NCBI GenBank assembly: GCA_026983755.1 | Contig: JALSTL010000169.1 | Location: 1-36,768, forward strand | DNA length: 36,768 nucleotides | From: Melioribacteraceae bacterium | GTDB taxonomy: Bacteria > Bacteroidota > Ignavibacteria > Ignavibacteriales > Melioribacteraceae | Reading direction: 5' to 3' | Shown: positions 24,782 through 33,954 of the stretch, piece by piece | How positions within the stretch are numbered: position 1 is the stretch's first letter | Layout of the letters: every line of letters starts with the position of its first letter | The notes under the pieces: generated by a model | What the model saw: the letters and a program-made list of their open reading frames with translations, nothing else | What the model was told of the DNA's origin: nothing | Databases searched by the model: none | Position numbers and translations under genes: made by a program

Positions 24782-27700
24782 ATGTTTAAAGCTAAAAACA
24801 TATTACTATTATTGTTTATTTCATATACAACTATTTTATCACAATTCGGTAAAAATAAAGTTCAGTATAGAGAACATGATTGGAGTTATATACAAACAAA
24901 ACATTTCGATATTTACTTTACCGAAGAAGGAAACGATGCTGCCGAATATACCGCCACTTCTGCCGAAGAAGCTCTTTCCGATATCGAACAAAAATTAAAT
25001 TATCAAATTAATAACAGAATATCTCTTATTGTTTACAATTCGCATAACGAATTTCAAGAAACAAATACATCAGACGGATATTTATCGCAAGGCATTGGTG
25101 GTTTTACCGAACCTTTTAAAAACAGAGTTGTCTTCCCTTTCGAAGGATCGTTCAGCAAATTTAAACATGTAATTCATCACGAGCTTGTACATGCCGTAAT
25201 TAGAGATTTTCTTTACGGAGGAACTATCCAAAATATAATTGCAAAAGGCATTACACTGCAACTTCCTATTTGGTATCACGAAGGCATGGCAGAATTCCTT
25301 TCGAGCGGTTGGGAAACAAATTCCGATATGTTTTTAAGAGATGCGGCAATAAATGAATATTTGCCCGACATAAAAAATTTAAACGGTTACTTTGCTTACC
25401 GCGGCGGACAAGCTTTATTTAAATACATTGCCGATACTTACGGCATAGAAAAAGTCGGTGAACTTCTTCATAATATTAAAGCCAAAGGAAGTTTGGCAAA
25501 CGGATTAAAAACTTCGTTGGGTATTGACCTTAACGAATTAAATGAAAAATGGAAGAAAAGTATAAAAAAAGAATTTTGGCCTGATGTGGCTTTCCGTAAA
25601 TATCCCGATGATTTTGCCAAAAGATTAACGGATAACAAAAAAATCGGCGGCTTTTATAATACAAGTCCCGCTATATCACCCAAAGGAGATAAAATTGTAA
25701 TTATTTCCGATAGGGATATTTATTTTGATGTTTACCTAATTAACTCATTCGACGGTAAAGTTATAAAAAAAGTTATCGGTAGCGGAACAACGGAAAACCT
25801 TGAAGAACTTAATGTCCTTTTTCCTTCGTTAACCTGGGCGCCAGATAATAAAAGAATTGCTCTTTCAAGTAAAAGTGAAGGTTACGACGAAATTAAAATA
25901 ATAGATACGGAAACAGATGACGATTATAATCTTCCGTTTAAATTTCCGGGTATAGAATCCGTTAGTTGGTCTCCCGACGGAAATTATATTGCTTTTTTAG
26001 GTAGCAACGAACATCAATCCGATATTTATATTTATAATTTTTCAACTAAAAAACTTACTAATTTAACCAATGATATTTTTAGTGATTATTTACCAAGTTG
26101 GTCTCCCGACGGAAAAAACATAGTTTTTTCTTCGGACCGAGGTAACTTAAATAAAGATAATTTTCCGCAAGACGGCTATTCGGTTGCAAAATTAAATTCT
26201 TATCAATTGGATTTATTTAACATAAATATTGACACAAAAAAAATAACGCGCTTAACCGATTGGGAATTTAGCGATGAAAAATCCGCAGTGTTTTCTAAAA
26301 ACGGTAAAGAAATAATTTTTATTTCCGATTACAACGGAATTGACAATTTATATAAAAAAAGAATTACCTTAAATAAATCCGATACCGTTAAATCTGTTCT
26401 TAACTTACAAGCATTTCCGTTAACAAATTCACTTAACGGAATTTCTTCCATATCTTTATCTAAGGATACAAAAAAACTTGTTTTTTCCACTTATTATAAA
26501 GCCGGTTTTAATGTTTTCTTAATTAACAATCCATTCCTAATGAAAAAAATTGATAATGTGAAAATGACCGATTATATGAATCAATTCTATCAAAGCGAAG
26601 ATACAACTATTTCCGATACAACATTAAATAATGAAATAACAATTGCCGACGGAAAAGAATTTGTTTATAAACACGTTGAAGAAGAAGATACATCCGATAA
26701 TATAAATCCGGAAATATTTACCGGACAAGTTATAGACTTTGACAACCAACCGATAGACACCACAGATACGGAAGACTACAGCGGTTATGTATTTGCTAAT
26801 AAAGAAACGGAAAACAATTCCGCTTCAAAAGATAATGAAAAAAATCTTTTCTCCGAAAAACTGGATAGCGAAGGAAATTTTCTCGTTCATAAATATAAAG
26901 TAAATTTTTCGCCCGATTTAATTTATGCGAATGCCGGATTTAGTTCTTTATACGGAGTACTTGGTACAACAGTACTTTCTTTTAGTGATGTTCTCGGAAA
27001 TCACAGATTAATTGGAACAACAAGTTTACAAATCGATTTAAAAAACAGCGACTACGGATTAGCTTACTATTATTTGCCCAAACGAATTAACTACGGTTTT
27101 CAGGCTTATCACACCGCAAGGTTTGTGCTTTTAAACAGCCCATACGGACTTTCATTATACAGATTTAGAAGCTTCGGCGGATTAACATCGGCAAGTTATC
27201 CGATAAATACTTTTCATCGAATAGATGCCACATTAAGCGTTCAAAGAGTATCCAAAGAAAACTTAGACGTATTGCAAGAGCCGATTGATAAAGAGACTTT
27301 TATTGTTCCTTCGCTTAGCTACGTAAAAGATAATACCATGTGGGGTTATACTTCACCAATTCAAGGAACAAGATACAAAATAAATATTTTCGGTAATCCC
27401 GGCTTTACCAATAGAAAAAGAAGTTTTTATTCCGTAACCTGGGATTTTAGAAAATACTTTCGGTTTTTTTACGATTATTCTTTTGCTGTTAGATTTTCCG
27501 GAGGTTATTCCGCCGGTGCAAGCCCGCAAAGGTTCTTTTTAGGCGGAACGGAAAGCTGGCTTAATAGATCTTTTGCCACAAGAGATATTCCTCTTAATTC
27601 CGCTGCAGATTTCATTTTTTTAACACCGGCAATGCCTTTAAGAGGTTATAATTATGCCGAACAACTCGGAACTAAATATTCATTACTTAACATGGAATTT

Positions 27701-27991
27701 AGAATGCCGCTAATCAGATATCTGGTTACCGGTCCCGTACCAATTTTATTTAAAAATATTATGGGTGTTGCTTTCCTTGATGTCGGTTCCGCTTGGGAAA
27801 AAAATAAAAACTTAAAACTATTTTCAAAAAATGTTTTAAATCAAACCGTTACAAACGATTTACTAATAGGTACAGGATTAGGAGCACGAATTTATTTTAT
27901 GTTTCTCTGGAAGTTTGATGTGGCCTGGACGTACGATCTTCAAAAATTTTCTGGACCAAAATATTATATTTCCATTGGGCTGGATTTTTAA
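24782..27991 (+). CDS. Exported gluzincin-like protease / PD40 propeller / C-terminal beta-barrel protein
   Basis: 1069 residues from the ATG at 24782 (AAAGG ahead; an ATG 48 bases upstream gives a non-signal N-terminus). Signal peptide 1-21 ends ILSQ. Residues 35-290 look like a peptidase MA-type metalloprotease: HHELVHAVI with zinc ligands H133, H137 and catalytic E134, then WYHEGMAEFLS with the third ligand probably E171. Residues about 300-620 carry TolB/PD40 propeller blades (AISPKGDKIVIISD, LTWAPDNKRIALS, VSWSPDGNYIAFL, PSWSPDGKNIVFSSD, VFSKNGKEIIFISD). After an acidic linker (about 640-710) come aromatic, alternating strands to a final LDF, a surface-antigen-like barrel with the motif LRGYNYAEQLG near the end. 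It probably sits in the outer membrane with propeller and protease periplasmic. Target unknown. Confidence 0.85.
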   Translation: MFKAKNILLLLFISYTTILSQFGKNKVQYREHDWSYIQTKHFDIYFTEEGNDAAEYTATSAEEALSDIEQKLNYQINNRISLIVYNSHNEFQETNTSDGYLSQGIGGFTEPFKNRVVFPFEGSFSKFKHVIHHELVHAVIRDFLYGGTIQNIIAKGITLQLPIWYHEGMAEFLSSGWETNSDMFLRDAAINEYLPDIKNLNGYFAYRGGQALFKYIADTYGIEKVGELLHNIKAKGSLANGLKTSLGIDLNELNEKWKKSIKKEFWPDVAFRKYPDDFAKRLTDNKKIGGFYNTSPAISPKGDKIVIISDRDIYFDVYLINSFDGKVIKKVIGSGTTENLEELNVLFPSLTWAPDNKRIALSSKSEGYDEIKIIDTETDDDYNLPFKFPGIESVSWSPDGNYIAFLGSNEHQSDIYIYNFSTKKLTNLTNDIFSDYLPSWSPDGKNIVFSSDRGNLNKDNFPQDGYSVAKLNSYQLDLFNINIDTKKITRLTDWEFSDEKSAVFSKNGKEIIFISDYNGIDNLYKKRITLNKSDTVKSVLNLQAFPLTNSLNGISSISLSKDTKKLVFSTYYKAGFNVFLINNPFLMKKIDNVKMTDYMNQFYQSEDTTISDTTLNNEITIADGKEFVYKHVEEEDTSDNINPEIFTGQVIDFDNQPIDTTDTEDYSGYVFANKETENNSASKDNEKNLFSEKLDSEGNFLVHKYKVNFSPDLIYANAGFSSLYGVLGTTVLSFSDVLGNHRLIGTTSLQIDLKNSDYGLAYYYLPKRINYGFQAYHTARFVLLNSPYGLSLYRFRSFGGLTSASYPINTFHRIDATLSVQRVSKENLDVLQEPIDKETFIVPSLSYVKDNTMWGYTSPIQGTRYKINIFGNPGFTNRKRSFYSVTWDFRKYFRFFYDYSFAVRFSGGYSAGASPQRFFLGGTESWLNRSFATRDIPLNSAADFIFLTPAMPLRGYNYAEQLGTKYSLLNMEFRMPLIRYLVTGPVPILFKNIMGVAFLDVGSAWEKNKNLKLFSKNVLNQTVTNDLLIGTGLGARIYFMFLWKFDVAWTYDLQKFSGPKYYISIGLDF

Positions 27992-28002
27992 AATCCTAAT
28001 CT

Positions 28003-28281
28003 CTACTTATTTTTTTCCGTAGCTTTTTTTTGAGTTACAGGTTCCTTTGATTTTTTTGTTTTTACGGTATCGTTTTTCTCTGCAACTTTTTTAGAAGACG
28101 AATTTTTATAATCCGTTTCATAAAATCCGGAACCCTTAAAAATAGGAGACATCCCTGCTCCTATCAATCTTTTAACTTTTCCTTTGCACTTAGGACATTC
28201 TGTTAAAGGTGCATCGGTCATTTTTTGAAATTCTTCAAAAACATAATTACATTTTAAACATTTATATTCATACGTTGGCAT
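28003..28281 (-). CDS. FmdB-family zinc ribbon protein
   Basis: Small putative regulator, 92 residues. The first 45 are the FmdB zinc ribbon: MPTYEYKCLKCNYVFEEFQ with C8 and C11, then TECPKCKGKVKRLIG with C29 and C32, and IFKGSGFYETDY. The remaining 35 residues are a Lys/Ser/Thr-rich, disordered tail (SSSKKVAEKNDTVKTKKSK). The role of FmdB proteins is poorly known. The gene converges on the protease gene with an 11-bp gap and diverges from the lipoprotein gene. AGGA lies 8 bases before the ATG. Confidence 0.9.
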   Translation of the reverse strand: MPTYEYKCLKCNYVFEEFQKMTDAPLTECPKCKGKVKRLIGAGMSPIFKGSGFYETDYKNSSSKKVAEKNDTVKTKKSKEPVTQKKATEKNK

Positions 28282-28306
28282 AGTTAAATCCTACTTTTTT
28301 AAGACG

Positions 28307-28314
28307 CAAATTTA
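28307..28314 (-). promoter_or_regulatory. Possible Bacteroidota-type -7 element for fmdB
   Basis: On the minus strand TAAATTTG matches the TAnnTTTG -7 box of Bacteroidota promoters and lies 25 bases before the start codon. No clear -33 TTTG is present at the expected distance. Other promoters in this window look like sigma70 type, so this is weak. Confidence 0.25.
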
Positions 28315-28392
28315 CATTATTATTGATTAAAAGAAAATATTTTTAATAGTTTCTAATTTAGTAAGTTAAACCAAATAAATTATATTTTATAA

Positions 28393-29061
28393 ATGAAAAA
28401 ATATATTTCCAAACTGATTCTTTTTACAATAACTGTAACACTTTCATCTTGCATAAACTATACGCAAGTTACAACTATTAAAACCGATAATTCCGGTAAA
28501 ATGTTTATACATTATTGGAAAAAATCGGTTCCAAAATTAGATTCATTATATGCTTTAAGAATCGGACTGTTCAACAAAGATTCATTAAAAACAAAATTCA
28601 AAGCTACTTACAATAAAATAAACTTCGTAAAAATTTTTAAAAACAATTCCGATAGCACAATACATGCACAAATAGAATTTGAATTTACCGATTTCGATTC
28701 ATTAAATTTTTTACCTTTTTTCAAAGGAGCAAACCTTTCAATAAAGAACGGTGAAGAAGGAACTAAAATATTTTCACAATTTATTCAACCGGTAACAATA
28801 AGCACCGATTCGGTAAAAATTCCTGCAATAATAAAATATACATATTATCTACCCGGAAATATTATTTCGCATAATGCCAATTCGCAATCCAGAAATAAAT
28901 TGGTATGGAAATTTACACAAGAAGAAATTAAAAACGGAAAAACAATAAAAGCGACCTATATTCCTTTCAAACTTAAAGAAACTCCAAAGTTAATCTATTA
29001 TTTATCTTTGGCGGTAATTATAATCGTACTTATATTTTTATTTTCAAAAAAGAAAAAATAA
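28393..29061 (+). CDS. Lipoprotein with C-terminal membrane helix, unknown function
   Basis: 222 residues. Signal II: MKKYISKLILFTITVTLSSC gives a lipobox with the acylated Cys at position 20. The middle is a beta-rich domain with spaced aromatic residues (TDNSGKMFIHYWKK, HAQIEFEFTDFDSLNFLP, IIKYTYYLPGNI). The C-terminus is a second anchor: residues about 198-218 (LIYYLSLAVIIIVLIFLF) followed by SKKKK. Lipid plus C-terminal helix would tether both ends to the inner membrane with the domain outside. The layout is similar to LppM-like proteins of other phyla but I cannot show homology. Diverges from fmdB and precedes prs, which has its own promoter. No strong ribosome site. Confidence 0.75.
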   Translation: MKKYISKLILFTITVTLSSCINYTQVTTIKTDNSGKMFIHYWKKSVPKLDSLYALRIGLFNKDSLKTKFKATYNKINFVKIFKNNSDSTIHAQIEFEFTDFDSLNFLPFFKGANLSIKNGEEGTKIFSQFIQPVTISTDSVKIPAIIKYTYYLPGNIISHNANSQSRNKLVWKFTQEEIKNGKTIKATYIPFKLKETPKLIYYLSLAVIIIVLIFLFSKKKK

Positions 29062-29106
29062 AATACAATTACTTCTCTTAAATCAATCGGTTAAAATTTT
29101 CTTTAT

Positions 29107-29135
29107 TTGACATACCAAGCGGTTTTACTTATATT
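29107..29135 (+). promoter_or_regulatory. Promoter of the prs operon
   Basis: TTGACA (29107-29112) and TATATT (29130-29135) with a 17-base spacer, about 45 bases before the prs start. Among the best promoter matches in the window. It may serve prs, rplY, pth and hppA. Confidence 0.72.
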
Positions 29136-29179
29136 TACAAATTACTTTGAAATTTCTTGCTCTAAGGAAAATATATTAA

Positions 29180-30121
29180 ATGGCGAAAGGTCCGATAATG
29201 ATATTTTCAGGGTCGTCCAACCCTGAACTTTCAAGGGAAATTGCAAAATACCTTGGCATTCCTTTGGGTAATGTTGAGTTAAAACGATTTAGCGACGGCG
29301 AACTTTGGGTAAAATATAAAGAAAATATACGTGGTGGAGATGTTTTTATAATACAATCAACTAATCCGCCTTCTGAAAATTTTATGGAATTACTCATTAT
29401 GCTAGATGCTGCCAAAAGATCTTCGGCATCAACTGTTACTGCGGTAATTCCTTATTTCGGTTATGCAAGACAAGATAGAAAAGATCAACCTAGAGTTGCA
29501 ATAACCGCCAAATTGGTAGCAAATTTATTAACTGTTGCCGGAGCAGATAGAGTTATTTCAATGGACTTACACGCAGCACAAATTCAAGGATTTTTTGATA
29601 TTCCGTTTGATCATCTTTATGCTTCAACAGTATTTCTGGATACTTGGAAAAGCAACGATAATAATCTGGTTGTTGTTTCGCCAGACGTTGGCGGAATTAA
29701 ATTGGCAAGAGCTTATTCAAGGAGATTAAATGTACCTTTGGTTGTTATAGATAAAAGAAGACCAAAACAAAACAAAGCTGAAGTTATGAATATTATTGGC
29801 GATGTGGAAAATAAGGATGTTCTTTTGGTAGATGATATAATTGATACCGGCGGAACTTTTGTTTCGGCAATTGAAGCCTTAAAAAATGCAGGAGCAAATG
29901 AAATTTACGGTGCCGTTACTCATCCTATTTTATCGGGTGATGCAATAGAAAAAATTGAAAATTCATCAATTTCAAAACTATATATTACAGATAGTATTCC
30001 GCTTAACAAAAAATCAAAAAAAATTATTGTTAAAACCGCTTCCGGTTTACTGGCCGAAGCTATAAGAAGAACTCATAATCACGAATCTATAAGTTCTTTG
30101 TTCGATATTGATAAAAGTTAG
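29180..30121 (+). CDS. prs: Ribose-phosphate pyrophosphokinase
   Basis: Makes PRPP from ribose-5-phosphate and ATP for nucleotide, His and Trp synthesis. 313 residues, class I. Motifs: FSGSSNPELSREIAKYLGIP (N-terminal), FSDGELWVKYKENIRGGDVF, the ATP-site YFGYARQDRKDQPR, SMDLHAAQIQGFFDIPFDHL, the pyrophosphate loop SPDVGGIKLAR, and the PRPP loop LLVDDIIDTGGTF. ATG at 29180 with AAGGAAA ahead. First gene of the run leading to the ribosomal protein genes; rplY follows after 36 bases, the same order seen in many bacteria. Confidence 0.97.
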   Translation: MAKGPIMIFSGSSNPELSREIAKYLGIPLGNVELKRFSDGELWVKYKENIRGGDVFIIQSTNPPSENFMELLIMLDAAKRSSASTVTAVIPYFGYARQDRKDQPRVAITAKLVANLLTVAGADRVISMDLHAAQIQGFFDIPFDHLYASTVFLDTWKSNDNNLVVVSPDVGGIKLARAYSRRLNVPLVVIDKRRPKQNKAEVMNIIGDVENKDVLLVDDIIDTGGTFVSAIEALKNAGANEIYGAVTHPILSGDAIEKIENSSISKLYITDSIPLNKKSKKIIVKTASGLLAEAIRRTHNHESISSLFDIDKS

Positions 30122-30157
30122 ATAATATAAATATGAATAATTGGAGAATGATAAACT

Positions 30158-30799
30158 ATGGCAGAAGTTAACATACTTTCTGAAAAACGGGTAAAAACAA
30201 CAAAAGGAGATTTGAATCAACTTAGAAAAGCAGGAAACGTACCGGGTGTTTTATATTCTAAAGAAATAGAACAACCGATTAACTTCGTAACATCAGAACT
30301 AGCATTACGCCCGGTTGTATATACAAAAGAAATGCATTTAATTAACTTAAAAATTGATGATAAAGAATATAAATGTATATTAAAAGATACCCAATTCGAT
30401 CCGGTAACGGATAGATTAATACATGTAGATCTTCAAGCAATAAAAACAGGTGAAAAAATTCAAGTACAAGTTCCGATTAAACTCGAAGGTTTGTCAATTG
30501 GAGTTAGAAACGGCGGCAGATTACAACAACATTTACATAGATTGGAAATTGAATGTTTACCGAAAGACATACCGGATATTATTCCGCTTGATATTTCAAA
30601 CTTGAATATTTCAGAATCTTTACACGTTAAAGATTTATCTCTTGGAGATATAAATATACTATCTAAAGAAGATGCTTTAATTGTTGCGGTTGTTGCACCA
30701 AGAGGTATTGAAGAAACTTCCGGAACCGAAGAAGAGGGTGAAACAGACGAGACACCTGCTACCGAAGAAACCGGTAAACAAGAAACGGAAAATAATTAA
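30158..30799 (+). CDS. rplY: 50S ribosomal protein L25/Ctc (TL5 type)
   Basis: 5S rRNA-binding protein of the large subunit, two-domain long form (213 residues) rather than the 95-residue E. coli form. Residues 1-90 are the L25 barrel (GDLNQLRKAGNVPGVLYSK, then KDTQFDPVTDRLIHVDLQ); 91-180 are the TL5 C-terminal domain (VQVPIKLEGLSIGVRNGGRL, CLPKDIPDIIPLDIS). The last 30 residues are a Glu/Thr-rich acidic tail. Start ATG at 30158 with GGAG ahead. pth starts 9 bases after the stop, the usual rplY-pth pairing. Confidence 0.95.
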   Translation: MAEVNILSEKRVKTTKGDLNQLRKAGNVPGVLYSKEIEQPINFVTSELALRPVVYTKEMHLINLKIDDKEYKCILKDTQFDPVTDRLIHVDLQAIKTGEKIQVQVPIKLEGLSIGVRNGGRLQQHLHRLEIECLPKDIPDIIPLDISNLNISESLHVKDLSLGDINILSKEDALIVAVVAPRGIEETSGTEEEGETDETPATEETGKQETENN

Positions 30800-30808
30800 G
30801 GCATTTTT

Positions 30809-31411
30809 TTGAAAGCAATTTTTGGAATCGGAAACCCGGGTAAAAAATATATTTTTACAAGACATAACATCGGGTTTCAAGTATTGGATAATTTTGCTCA
30901 AAAATATAATTTGAAATTTATTCCGTCTAAAGGTAATTATTGGTTTGTGGAAAGTACGTTAAATACTTTCCCTTTTTTTTTAATAAAACCATCTACTTTT
31001 GTAAACAACAGCGGATTAGCTGTTTTGGAATTTATTCGTAAATATAAATTGTCTTTAAACAACATTCTTATTATTGTTGACGATGTAAATTTAAAACTTG
31101 GTGAAATTAGAATAAGACAAAAAGGAGGCGACGGAGGACATAACGGTTTGAAATCCATTATTTATCACACAAACTCCGTTGAATTTACAAGAATAAGAAT
31201 CGGGATAGCAAATAATGAATCAATAGAACAACTTTCCGGTTACGTGCTATCAGAATTTTCTGAAAAAGAACAATTGCAACTAAATAAAAGTTTTAACTTT
31301 ACTATAGAATTGATAGAAAATTTTATACGCGGAGGAACTACCGGGATGTTAAATTTCTATAGTAAAAAAAATACACTAACTAACAATAAAAACAACGAAT
31401 TAAAGGGTTAA
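30809..31411 (+). CDS. pth: Peptidyl-tRNA hydrolase
   Basis: Recycles tRNA from dropped-off peptidyl-tRNA. TTG start at 30809 with AAGG ahead. 200 residues, with the family's catalytic set in order: N9 in GIGNPGKKY, H19 in FTRHNIGF, N66 in PSTFVNNSG, D92 in IVDDVNLKLGE and N112 in GGDGGHNGLKSI. The C-terminal helix carries the usual RGG region (FIRGGTTGMLNFY). hppA begins 3 bases after the stop, so the genes are co-transcribed. Confidence 0.97.
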   Translation: MKAIFGIGNPGKKYIFTRHNIGFQVLDNFAQKYNLKFIPSKGNYWFVESTLNTFPFFLIKPSTFVNNSGLAVLEFIRKYKLSLNNILIIVDDVNLKLGEIRIRQKGGDGGHNGLKSIIYHTNSVEFTRIRIGIANNESIEQLSGYVLSEFSEKEQLQLNKSFNFTIELIENFIRGGTTGMLNFYSKKNTLTNNKNNELKG

Positions 31412-31414
31412 AAT

Positions 31415-33478
31415 ATGAATTGGATAATTTATATTATACCGTTTTTAGGATTATCTGCACTTATTTATTCGTTTCTTAAAAGTTCTTGGATTAACAAACA
31501 AGAAAGTGGTCACGAAAAAATGGTTGAAATTTCCAACCATATAAAAAACGGAGCCATAGCCTTTTTAAAAACTGAATATAAAGTGTTAATTTGGTTTATT
31601 ATAATTGTTGCAATTTTATTAGGTATTTCAAATTCCGGAAGAAACAACTCATCTTGGCTTATAGCGGTTTCATTTATATTCGGAGCCTTTTCTTCCGGTT
31701 TAGCAGGCTTTTTAGGTATGATAGCCGCCACAAAATCAAATGTTAAAACAACGGAAGCAGCCAAAAAAGGTTTAGGACCAGCTCTGCAAATAGCATTCTC
31801 CGGTGGTTCAATTATGGGAATGAATGTGGTAGGTTTAGGCGTTTTAGGTCTAAGTGTTTTGTTTATTATTTATTCAAATTTGGATTGGAATATTGTTAAA
31901 GTAATAAACGTTATTTCCGGTTTCTCTTTAGGAGCATCTTCAATTGCTCTTTTTGCAAGAGTTGGAGGTGGTATTTATACCAAGGCTGCAGACGTAGGGG
32001 CAGATCTAGCGGGTAAAGTTTACGAAGGTATTCCCGAAGATGACCCCAGAAATCCGGCTACTATTGCCGATAATGTTGGTGATAATGTTGGTGATGTTGC
32101 CGGTATGGGTGCAGATCTTTTCGAATCGTACGTTGGTGCAATTGTTGGAACAATGGTTCTCGGTGCTGTTTTTACCAAAGTATTTGTCGAAAATCCTTTG
32201 GCAGGTGTTGTTCTTCCGTTAGTATTAGCCGGCGTTGGTATTCTTCTTTCAATTTTCGGAACCTTTTTTGTAAAAGTAAAAGAAGGCGGTAATCCGCAAA
32301 AAGCACTAAATACCGGAGAATTCGGTACCGCCGCTTTAATGGTTGTTGCTTCTTATTTTATTATTACTACAATGTTACCCGAAACTTGGATATATAACGA
32401 TTTTGAATATACCAGCATGGGAGTTTTTTATGCTACAATAATCGGTTTGGCTGCCGGTACAATAATAGGAATTGTTACCGAGTATTATACCGGAACGGAT
32501 TATAAACCTGTTCATCAAATAGCAAAACAATCCGTAACCGGAGCCGCTACAACTATTATTTCTGGCATTAGCGTTGGAATGATGTCAACGGCAATTCCCG
32601 TTATAATTATTGCCGCGGCAATAATAAGCGCCGCACAATTCGCCAATCTTTACGGAATCGCAATAGCCGCTTTGGGAATGCTTTCAACAACCGGAATTCA
32701 ACTTGCCGTAGATGCATACGGACCAATTTCCGATAACGCAGGCGGTATTGCGGAAATGTCGGACTTACCGGAAAACGTAAGAGAAATTACCGACAAATTG
32801 GATGCCGTTGGTAACACTACTGCCGCAATTGGTAAAGGATTTGCCATTGGTTCGGCAGCTTTAACCGCTCTAGCTCTTTTTAGTGCTTATATGTTGCAGG
32901 CCGATATAAAAGTAATTGATTTGGCAAAACCGGTTATAATAGGAGGACTTTTTGTAGGTGCAATGTTACCTTTCCTTTTTTCCTCTATGGCAATGAGTGC
33001 GGTAGGACGTGCCGCACAAGAAATGATTGTTGAAGTTGGAAGACAATTTAGAGAAATAAAAGGGCTTAGAGAAGGAACAGCGCAAGCCGAATATTCCAAA
33101 TGTGTTAAAATTTCTACCCAAGCCGCTATTAAAGAGATGATTTTACCCGGTTTAATGGCTGTTATTGTTCCTGTGGTTGTTGGCTTTATTTCAAAAGAAA
33201 TGCTCGCAGGTCTTTTAGCCGGTGTAACCGCTTCCGGTGTTTTGATGGCAATATTTCAATCCAATGCCGGAGGAGCTTGGGATAATGCGAAAAAATTAAT
33301 CGAAGGGAACTTAAATATTGACGGAAAAGTTTATGGCAAAGGTTCCGATGCACATAAAGCATCTGTTGTTGGCGATACGGTTGGTGATCCTTTTAAAGAT
33401 ACAAGCGGACCGTCTCTAAATATTTTAATAAAATTAATGTCGGTTGTTTCTTTGGTTATTGCACCATTAATAAGATAA
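31415..33478 (+). CDS. hppA: Membrane-bound ion-pumping pyrophosphatase
   Basis: Hydrolyses PPi to pump H+ or Na+ across the inner membrane. 687 residues with about 16 membrane helices. PPi and Mg sites: [40 protein letters not shown], and the C-terminal [20 protein letters not shown]. The segment [18 protein letters not shown] has Ala where K+-independent pumps have Lys, so this should be a K+-dependent enzyme. Sequence alone does not let me say H+ or Na+. Its place after prs, whose product is used by PPi-releasing enzymes, fits PPi recycling. Confidence 0.96.
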   Translation: MNWIIYIIPFLGLSALIYSFLKSSWINKQESGHEKMVEISNHIKNGAIAFLKTEYKVLIWFIIIVAILLGISNSGRNNSSWLIAVSFIFGAFSSGLAGFLGMIAATKSNVKTTEAAKKGLGPALQIAFSGGSIMGMNVVGLGVLGLSVLFIIYSNLDWNIVKVINVISGFSLGASSIALFARVGGGIYTKAADVGADLAGKVYEGIPEDDPRNPATIADNVGDNVGDVAGMGADLFESYVGAIVGTMVLGAVFTKVFVENPLAGVVLPLVLAGVGILLSIFGTFFVKVKEGGNPQKALNTGEFGTAALMVVASYFIITTMLPETWIYNDFEYTSMGVFYATIIGLAAGTIIGIVTEYYTGTDYKPVHQIAKQSVTGAATTIISGISVGMMSTAIPVIIIAAAIISAAQFANLYGIAIAALGMLSTTGIQLAVDAYGPISDNAGGIAEMSDLPENVREITDKLDAVGNTTAAIGKGFAIGSAALTALALFSAYMLQADIKVIDLAKPVIIGGLFVGAMLPFLFSSMAMSAVGRAAQEMIVEVGRQFREIKGLREGTAQAEYSKCVKISTQAAIKEMILPGLMAVIVPVVVGFISKEMLAGLLAGVTASGVLMAIFQSNAGGAWDNAKKLIEGNLNIDGKVYGKGSDAHKASVVGDTVGDPFKDTSGPSLNILIKLMSVVSLVIAPLIR

Positions 33479-33498
33479 ATAAATAATTTTTTAACCCT

Positions 33499-33522
33499 GC
33501 TCTTATTAAAAAAAATAAGAGC
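33499..33522 (+). promoter_or_regulatory. Leader hairpin before rpsF
   Basis: A perfect 9-bp stem GCTCTTATT / AATAAGAGC with a 6-A loop, ending 25 bases before the rpsF start, just ahead of its AGGGAGG site. No T-run follows, so it is not a standard terminator. It may be a regulatory stem for the ribosomal protein operon. The CCG-containing features of the known S6:S18 leader motif are not visible. Confidence 0.45.
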
Positions 33523-33546
33523 CTAAAGCCCAAAGGGAGGAATTAT

Positions 33547-33927
33547 ATGAGCACAAAACATTATGAAAATGTTTCAATAATAAATGCCGCTCTTGAAGAT
33601 GCGCAAATTGAGCAAACAATTGCAAGTATTCAAGAAAACATTACAACAAACGGCGGTGAAATAACAAGTACGGAAAATTGGGGTAGAAAACGTTTGGCAT
33701 ATAGCATAAACAAAGCAAAAACCGGCTATTACCTCATTTCACGTTTTACCGCACCACCGGAAGCAATAAAAAAAATTGAAAGAGCTTTAAAACTTGACGA
33801 AAATGTTATAAGATATATGACTATATTATTAACTAAAAAAGATCTTGAACATATAGAAAAAATGAATATTACCGAAAAACAAAAAATGCCGGAAGAAGTT
33901 GAAACAACTAATAACAATGATGATTAA
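33547..33927 (+). CDS. rpsF: 30S ribosomal protein S6
   Basis: Binds S18 and 16S rRNA on the platform of the small subunit. 126 residues with YENVSIINAALEDAQIEQTI, the conserved GGEITSTENWGRKRLAYSINKAKTGYYL segment, and RALKLDENVIRYMTILL. The last 25 residues form an acidic Asn/Glu tail, as in other S6 proteins. Very strong ribosome site AGGGAGG. First gene of the classic rpsF-ssb-rpsR-rplI cluster. Confidence 0.97.
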   Translation: MSTKHYENVSIINAALEDAQIEQTIASIQENITTNGGEITSTENWGRKRLAYSINKAKTGYYLISRFTAPPEAIKKIERALKLDENVIRYMTILLTKKDLEHIEKMNITEKQKMPEEVETTNNNDD

Positions 33928-33954
33928 TTTAAACGATATTTATGGAGGTGTTAA

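Noticed and set aside
33499..33522. Rho-independent terminator after hppA
   Set aside because: The stem is perfect but no T-run follows on the plus strand. On the minus strand there is no gene to terminate.
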